Shown here: positions 13,533 to 18,079 of the stretch, piece by piece | Layout: each line of letters begins with the position of its first letter | Numbering within the stretch: the stretch's first letter is position 1 | From: JANXVV01 sp038230975 | GTDB lineage: Bacteria > Planctomycetota > Phycisphaerae > Tepidisphaerales > Tepidisphaeraceae | DNA length: 18,079 bases | Assembly (NCBI GenBank): GCA_038230975.1 | Contig: JBBRMF010000088.1 | Coordinates: 1-18,079, forward strand | Direction: 5' to 3' | Position numbers and translations under genes: made by a program | The notes under the pieces: generated by a model | What the model was told of the DNA's origin: nothing | The model's input: only the letters and a program-made list of their open reading frames with translations | Databases searched by the model: none

Positions 13533-15466
13533 CAGACGGCCTCCACGGCGATCGGCAATGTCAGCGTGAACCGACTGCCTTTGTCGATTTGCGAATCAAC
13601 CGTGATCTCACCGCCATGCAATCGCACGACTTCTCGCGCCAGAGTAAGCCCAAGCCCAGTGCCGACGATCTTGCCGACGCGGGGATCTTTCGCACGGTAG
13701 AATTTGTCGAAGATATGTTTCTGGTCTTCCGCGCTGATACCGATTCCGCTGTCGACGATTTCAACGGTCAGGCTACTTTTGTCGATCGAAACATTGACCG
13801 CGACATGGCCTTTAGCCATCGTATATTTGAGCGCATTGCCCAGCAGATTGTGCAAGGCAACGTTGATCTTGTCGCGATCGCCCTTGATGGCCGGGAGCTT
13901 GGGCGGCAGATTCATCTTCAGTTGGATGCCCTTGTCCCGGGACTGCGCTTCGTAGTCGGCAGCTAACTCAGTGAACAATGCGTCGAGGCGAACTTCCGCA
14001 CGATTGAGTTTGAAACAACCTGCCTCAATCTCTGAAACACTTAACATCTCCGTGACAATACTTTCCAGACGGCGCGCTTCCTGATTGATGACATTCAACG
14101 CATTGGTTCGCACCGCGGGGTTGGCTTCACCTTCTTCAATCGCCGTCTCGACGTACAGGCGAATATTCGTCAAAGGGGTTCGCAATTCATGCGTCGCCTG
14201 AGCCACGAAGGCGTTGCGAGATTCATCGGCGACGCGCTGCTGAGTCACGTCCTCGATAATGACCATCGCGGCGGCAGAATCCTCGCGTCGTACCGGGCGA
14301 ATACTGAACTTCAGAACCCCGGTTCCATTCTCACCGCCCTGCTTTACTTCAATAGTCATCCGCTTGCGAACCGTGCCGGCGGCAATGCCTTCAATCGCGG
14401 TGAGCACCGGTTTGTACTTGATAAAGTTCGCCACGCCATGCCCGACCATTTCTTCGCGACGTGCCTGCAGGAACACCGCCGCCGCCCCGTTTACGAATTT
14501 CGCCTCGAGCTTTTCATTGATCAGGACAAGCCCCTGAGACATCGCATCGAACGCCGCGTCCAGGTCTCCCTTATTCACGCGACGATCATTCACCGGATCA
14601 CGCGTGGCGCCAACCACCACAAGCGTGGATAATTTATCTTTTTCGAGCAGCAGATCATTCCATGCAACTGCCTCCGGACCGAGGTCCGGCCCGACGGTGA
14701 GTGCGGCCATCGAAACTTCCCCATGACTCAGTGCTAATAATGCTTCGCGGATTGCGCCCATCGCCCGCAGACGCCATCGCATATTGCGGTAGACGAGCAA
14801 GAGCGAAACGAGCGCCGCTGCACCGATCGCACCTACACCCCCTTGCGTTTCCAGGAACATCCTCAGTGGATAATCCACTGGCGCGAACAAGTCGAGCCGC
14901 GCACTCCCACGACCGGCGATCCGCAATGGATGCGACAGCGTTACGAGCATCTCATTGGCAGTATTCGGCCCGGCTTCCATGGGTCCGTCGGACCATGTGG
15001 CAGGAAGTTTATGTAGGTTGATCTGCGACGGCTCGCTTGAGGCAATAATGCCATTATCCGGCAAAACAATTCGACAGCGTTTGAGGTTGTAAGTACGTCC
15101 GGCATCGGACAAGAGTCGACGAACTGCGGAGACTTCATCCTGCGCGAGCATGATTTCGGCGCTTTGCCATAAGAGTGACTCAACGGCCATCACCTGTTGT
15201 CGGCGCGCTGCCGAGACCGCATCACGCTGGGCCTGGTAGGTCAACCATCCGTTGCTGAACATCGCCACCAACACGATCGATGCCAAAATCAGACCGGTGC
15301 GGGCAATCACGGTTTCACCTCGCATGAGCAAACGTGACTCACGAGAAACGTTCCCCTCGTTCTGCGCAACGGCCCGCCCGGGAAGCCCGGCGTCGTGCGG
15401 GCTGCTCAAAGTCGATTCAATGGATTGCGCCTTCTCAGAAGACGGCTCTATGTTGCGACGTTCCAC
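13532..15466 (-). CDS. Membrane-bound sensor histidine kinase with PAS domain
   Basis: The 644-residue product has a cytoplasmic N-tail, TM1 (about 54–73), a ~130-residue extracytoplasmic sensor, TM2 (about 211–226), a PAS-like domain (about 303–411), HisKA (417–482) with the phospho-acceptor H426 in ATHELRTPLTNIRL, and HATPase_c (525–640) with N-box HNLLGNALKY (N540, N544), G1 DSGIG (572–576) and G2 GTGLGL (602–607). All catalytic boxes look intact. No receiver domain is fused and no response regulator gene is nearby, so its partner is elsewhere or unconventional. Start is GTG 15466 with an excellent AGGAGG five bases upstream. As first gene of the − strand operon, it and the STAS protein probably sense a surface or envelope cue that governs the pilus machine. 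Confidence 0.95.
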   Translation of the reverse strand: MERRNIEPSSEKAQSIESTLSSPHDAGLPGRAVAQNEGNVSRESRLLMRGETVIARTGLILASIVLVAMFSNGWLTYQAQRDAVSAARRQQVMAVESLLWQSAEIMLAQDEVSAVRRLLSDAGRTYNLKRCRIVLPDNGIIASSEPSQINLHKLPATWSDGPMEAGPNTANEMLVTLSHPLRIAGRGSARLDLFAPVDYPLRMFLETQGGVGAIGAAALVSLLLVYRNMRWRLRAMGAIREALLALSHGEVSMAALTVGPDLGPEAVAWNDLLLEKDKLSTLVVVGATRDPVNDRRVNKGDLDAAFDAMSQGLVLINEKLEAKFVNGAAAVFLQARREEMVGHGVANFIKYKPVLTAIEGIAAGTVRKRMTIEVKQGGENGTGVLKFSIRPVRREDSAAAMVIIEDVTQQRVADESRNAFVAQATHELRTPLTNIRLYVETAIEEGEANPAVRTNALNVINQEARRLESIVTEMLSVSEIEAGCFKLNRAEVRLDALFTELAADYEAQSRDKGIQLKMNLPPKLPAIKGDRDKINVALHNLLGNALKYTMAKGHVAVNVSIDKSSLTVEIVDSGIGISAEDQKHIFDKFYRAKDPRVGKIVGTGLGLTLAREVVRLHGGEITVDSQIDKGSRFTLTLPIAVEAV

Positions 15467-15726
15467 TGATTCCTCCTGCTTCCCAGACCTTGGGCGCAGT
15501 CCAAGACCGCGCTACACTGCAAATATCATCGGTCCACTACGCCCCCACTTGAGCCGAAGGAGTCGGAAGGAATGAATAATTGGGATATGAGGGGCACTGG
15601 GTTCCGTTTTATCGCATCGGTGACGCCCGATAACATCCCCCCTTTCAAGGTATATCTCTCGCAATGGCGGCTTTATGTTGCTAGTCTCTTCCGCCGCTTG
15701 ATTCTCGATTCGAGGCTTTTTCCCAG
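15467..15726. promoter_or_regulatory. Divergent intergenic region: pilus operon and MFS transporter
   Basis: These 260 bases separate the divergent kinase and transporter genes and should contain the promoters of both. The − strand ribosome binding site AGGAGGA is at 15471–15477. I find no convincing −35/−10 pair and no sigma-54 box. A short inverted pair, CTTGG/CCAAG (15489–15493 and 15501–15505), lies in the likely leader of the kinase mRNA but is too short to call. Confidence 0.4.
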
Positions 15727-17043
15727 GTGACTGATTTGGAACATTCAACCCACGACCTTTCTCAAGCACCGTCACCCGCCGGGCAATCCCTCTTGAGCGA
15801 AAGCACTGAGCTCGGTCAATCTGGCAAAATGCTTGTCCTGCTGGCCGCCTTTTTGGGTTGGATGTTCGACGGATTGGAAATGGGGATTTTTCCGCAGATC
15901 GCCCGCCCCGCACTGCAAAACTTATTGAGCTCAAAAAATCTTTCTCCAGTGAAACTGAAAGAGACCATCAAGTTTTGGAACGTGGTGATCGATGCGTCGT
16001 TCCTCTTTGGCGCCGCCTTCGGTGGACTGGCGTTCGGCTGGTTGGGCGACAAGATCGGTCGCGTCAAAGCGATGTCCATGTCGATTCTTGTCTATTCCGC
16101 TTTTACCGGACTCCTTTTTTTCGTGCAGTCCCCGTTGCAAATTGCGATTCTTCGATTCACCGCGGCCATCGGCATGGGCGGCGAATGGGCACTTGGCGTG
16201 GCGCTCGTCATGGAAGTGTGGGATGCCAAACACCGGCCGATGTTGGCCGGTTTGATCGGAGCCGCATCAAATGTCGGATTCGTTCTGGTCGGTGTCATCG
16301 GCGTCTATTTCCCAGTGACGGAAACCAGTTGGCGATGGGTGGTGCTGGCCGGCGCGGCACCGGCGGCCATCACGTTCCTGATCCAGATGTACGTTCCGGA
16401 ATCGCATAAGTGGGAAGCCGCACAAAAACAGGCTCCGTCTAAACCGCTCACGGAATTGTTTGGCAATCGCAAGTTGATGATGACCACGCTTCTGGCGATC
16501 TGCTTTGCCTCGATCGCGCTTTTGGGAACGTGGGGCGCTGTTCAAAAAATCCCTTCCTGGGTTGATATCGAAGTGAAGAATGCTCCCATTCGCGGGAAAG
16601 GATATGCACAGATTACGTCGGGCGTCGGCGCGATCATCGGTTGCCTGCTGGCTCCGCTGATGGCCGCTGCATTGAATCGCCGAATTGCATATTTTCTTCT
16701 ATGCCTCGGATCCCTGGCGTCTTGCCTGATCCTGTTCCGTGGGTTCACCAGCTATGGCCTGGGATTCCTCGCGATGGTTCTCGTCTGCGGAGGATTCTCC
16801 GCGGCATTCTACGGCTGGCTGCCCCTCTATCTGCCTGAGTTATTCCCAACACGCGTGCGCGCGACCGCTCAGGGAATCGCCTTTAATTCAGGTCGAATCC
16901 TGGCGGCCGTTGGATCAATTTCGTTGAGCTTTGCAACCGTGAACTATGCGAAGATGGGGCAAGCTGTTTCGCTGATTTATCTCGTCGGTATGGTCGTCAT
17001 CTGGCTTGCACCGGAAACGAAGGGGAAGCCCCTCCCGGAATGA
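15727..17043 (+). CDS. MFS transporter (sugar/organic-acid porter type)
   Basis: The 438-residue product has about 12 hydrophobic segments. The loop-2/3 motif A is FGWLGDKIGRVKAM (about 103–116); the fifth-helix region carries AIGMGGEWALGVALVMEVW; the second-half signature is YLPELFPTRVRATAQGIAFN. These resemble MFS metabolite:H+ symporters and sialate/sugar-porter-like members. The substrate cannot be read from sequence. The start is GTG 15727, after an in-frame stop at 15682–15684; it has no strong Shine-Dalgarno sequence. ATG 15829 would give a protein starting right at the first helix (MLVLLAAFLGW) and is a fair alternative, because the first 34 residues are hydrophilic. It stands alone on the + strand. 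Confidence 0.9.
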   Translation: MTDLEHSTHDLSQAPSPAGQSLLSESTELGQSGKMLVLLAAFLGWMFDGLEMGIFPQIARPALQNLLSSKNLSPVKLKETIKFWNVVIDASFLFGAAFGGLAFGWLGDKIGRVKAMSMSILVYSAFTGLLFFVQSPLQIAILRFTAAIGMGGEWALGVALVMEVWDAKHRPMLAGLIGAASNVGFVLVGVIGVYFPVTETSWRWVVLAGAAPAAITFLIQMYVPESHKWEAAQKQAPSKPLTELFGNRKLMMTTLLAICFASIALLGTWGAVQKIPSWVDIEVKNAPIRGKGYAQITSGVGAIIGCLLAPLMAAALNRRIAYFLLCLGSLASCLILFRGFTSYGLGFLAMVLVCGGFSAAFYGWLPLYLPELFPTRVRATAQGIAFNSGRILAAVGSISLSFATVNYAKMGQAVSLIYLVGMVVIWLAPETKGKPLPE

Positions 17044-17062
17044 TTATTGTTTTATCGAATCC

Positions 17063-17089
17063 GGCATGGCCACCTCAGGTGACCCTGCC
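17063..17089. terminator. Imperfect hairpin between convergent genes
   Basis: GGCA(t)GG(c)CACC pairs with GGTG(a)CC(c)TGCC, leaving two symmetric single-base mismatches and a TCA loop. It sits in the 59-bp gap between the convergent transporter and hypothetical genes and might terminate both. Neither side has a T-run, so the call is weak. Confidence 0.3.
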
Positions 17090-17102
17090 ATTGACGAAAG
17101 TT

Positions 17103-17723
17103 CTAAAACTGTGACCCACCCGTATCCGGCTCATAGTCCATCATGCGCGGGGCCAATCGGTAATTCTCCGTATTCATTCCTAGCACATCGTATCCTGCAG
17201 GGCCGTGCCACCAGCACCAAAGTGCCGCATACGCCGACATCGCCGCCCGAATCGCCGCTGCGGATTGCGCTCGCATTTTCCCAGTCGAAGGCAGACCATC
17301 CAAAAATTGAGTGAGAGGCCTGAAATCAACTGAGGGGGACAACGTACGCATCGCCTCAAGCACCGGCATCGACTGCCCTTCAGTCGCGCCACCAAAAGCC
17401 CGTTGAACTTCCGTCGGATCAACGCGAACCAGCGCTCGGGTTCGGTGCTTCGGGGCAAGCGAAAAAAGTACGCGGTAGTCCAGCACGCGATAAATTCGCT
17501 TCATCAGTTCGCCGGAGGATTCAGTATCGCGCCCATGAAGTGCAATCACACCGCTGCTGCCGGCCTCGGCGGCAAGATAGCCGAGCAATTCTTCATCGGT
17601 ATAAATCCGACACGACCACTCCGTGAGAGTGACCTGTCCTTTTTGTCGATGCAACACCACGGCCGCGTGCCGCGCCCGAACTCGATTCCCCCCGCACTCT
17701 ATGCCAACGAATGTCGTACCCAT
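17103..17723 (-). CDS. Hypothetical protein, 206 residues
   Basis: I do not recognise this protein. From ATG 17723 (a TTG lies one codon earlier) it begins MGTTFVGIECGGNRVRARHA, a glycine-rich first strand of the kind seen in RNase H-like folds. It continues with a helix TDEELLGYLAAEAG, a strand SSGVIALHGRD, and a segment with LVRVDPTEVQRAFGGA, and ends in a helical RAQSAAAIRAAMSAYAALW stretch. This order is faintly like RuvC-like or DUF429 proteins, but the expected C-terminal acidic residues are missing, so a nuclease role is not supported. No signal peptide or membrane helix is seen. It is convergent with the transporter and lies 167 bp downstream of the DAHP synthase gene on the same strand; cotranscription is possible. 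Confidence 0.7.
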   Translation of the reverse strand: MGTTFVGIECGGNRVRARHAAVVLHRQKGQVTLTEWSCRIYTDEELLGYLAAEAGSSGVIALHGRDTESSGELMKRIYRVLDYRVLFSLAPKHRTRALVRVDPTEVQRAFGGATEGQSMPVLEAMRTLSPSVDFRPLTQFLDGLPSTGKMRAQSAAAIRAAMSAYAALWCWWHGPAGYDVLGMNTENYRLAPRMMDYEPDTGGSQF

Positions 17724-17890
17724 CAACCATCAGGATACCTCAAGGCACTGGAAATGTAAGAGCCGCAACCCCCGCCCATGACGGTGCATATTTTTTTCGC
17801 GCTAAGGCATGGTGAGCTAGATAACCTTTAAGGTCTGTGACCTTGCTCGAACTCCGAAACGTCTCTACATCTTCCGATCAAAGCTCCAAT

Positions 17891-18079
17891 TTAGGCTTCG
17901 CGATCCACCGCTGCGGCGATTCGCTTGATGGCTCGCATCATCTCCGCGAATTGTTGAGGAGTGATGGACTGAGCACCATCCGTCATCGCATGTTCAGGAT
18001 CATTGTGAACTTCGATGATTAAACCATCCGCGCCAGCCGCCACCGCAGCGCGGCACATGCTGTCAACCAGGTAACTCTT
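17891..18079 (-). CDS. DAHP synthase (3-deoxy-7-phosphoheptulonate synthase), C-terminal fragment
   Basis: The − strand frame is open from the window edge to TAA 17893–17891, giving the final 62 residues. The visible part contains CRAAVAAGADGLIIEVHNDP followed by AMTDGAQSITPQQFAEMM, the hallmark end of the TIM barrel in type Iβ (AroF/AroA-like) DAHP synthases. The E-V-H metal-binding residues and the 'D-G-x-Q-S' loop are present. The enzyme condenses phosphoenolpyruvate and erythrose-4-phosphate to start the shikimate pathway. No C-terminal regulatory or chorismate mutase domain follows the barrel; any such domain would be N-terminal and outside the window. Confidence 0.93.
   Translation of the reverse strand, partial: KSYLVDSMCRAAVAAGADGLIIEVHNDPEHAMTDGAQSITPQQFAEMMRAIKRIAAAVDREA

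Noticed and set aside
15489..15505. CTTGG–7–CCAAG inverted pair upstream of the kinase gene
   Set aside because: Five-base arms are expected by chance; there is no other support for an operator.
15512..15934. A 140-codon open frame on the − strand crossing the intergenic region
   Set aside because: It runs antisense into the MFS transporter and has a low-complexity basic product; no ribosome binding site was seen.
1..18079. tRNA, rRNA, CRISPR arrays, insertion sequences, prophage genes
   Set aside because: No cloverleaf, rRNA-like segment, regularly spaced repeat, transposase or phage structural protein was recognised on either strand.

Overview
The window looks like chromosomal DNA from a moderately GC-rich Gram-negative-type bacterium. 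The two-repeat siroheme-decarboxylase-like protein, the type IV pilus/type II secretion-like operon headed by a kinase–STAS pair, and the general style of the proteins suggest Planctomycetota, perhaps Phycisphaerae. That placement is inference: there is no rRNA marker here. Coding density is high, no gene-free stretch exceeds 300 bases, and I see no tRNA, rRNA, insertion sequence or CRISPR array.

Left part (1–2932): the C-terminal end of a protein resembling the tail of SPFH/band-7 proteins; a REP-like hairpin; a TetR-family repressor (− strand); divergently, tryptophanyl-tRNA synthetase (trpS), followed by an exported PI-PLC/GDPD-like phosphodiesterase. Centre-left (2933–5026), all on the − strand: a compact accessory block of an antitoxin-like protein, a 71-residue helical protein, a nucleotidyltransferase and a DEDDh 3'-5' exonuclease, preceded by a small membrane protein. 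Next (5034–6164), cotranscribed with the membrane protein, is a two-repeat AsnC/Lrp-like protein of the siroheme decarboxylase (AhbA/AhbB, NirDL) type. A very strong 46-nt hairpin separates it from the operon upstream.

The core of the window (6347–15466, − strand, nine genes read right to left) is an envelope-machine operon: membrane histidine kinase, STAS-domain protein, PilB-type ATPase with an MshEN-like N-terminus, PilC/GspF inner-membrane platform, PilM, PilN, PilO, a PilP/GspC-like protein, and a GspG-like (pseudo)pilin. Most junctions are 1-bp or 4-bp stop/start overlaps, which suggests translational coupling and fixed stoichiometry. The kinase and STAS protein are the promoter-proximal genes, so signalling and assembly genes are probably expressed together. 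A secretin, a retraction ATPase (PilT) and a prepilin peptidase are absent from the cluster and must lie elsewhere if the machine is complete.

Right part (15727–18079): divergent from the kinase is an MFS transporter (+). Convergent to it is an unrecognised 206-residue protein (−). The window ends in the C-terminal part of a DAHP synthase (−), the first enzyme of aromatic amino-acid synthesis.

The most interesting items are the nucleotidyltransferase/exonuclease block, the kinase–STAS–pilus operon, and the fused siroheme-decarboxylase-like protein without other heme genes nearby.
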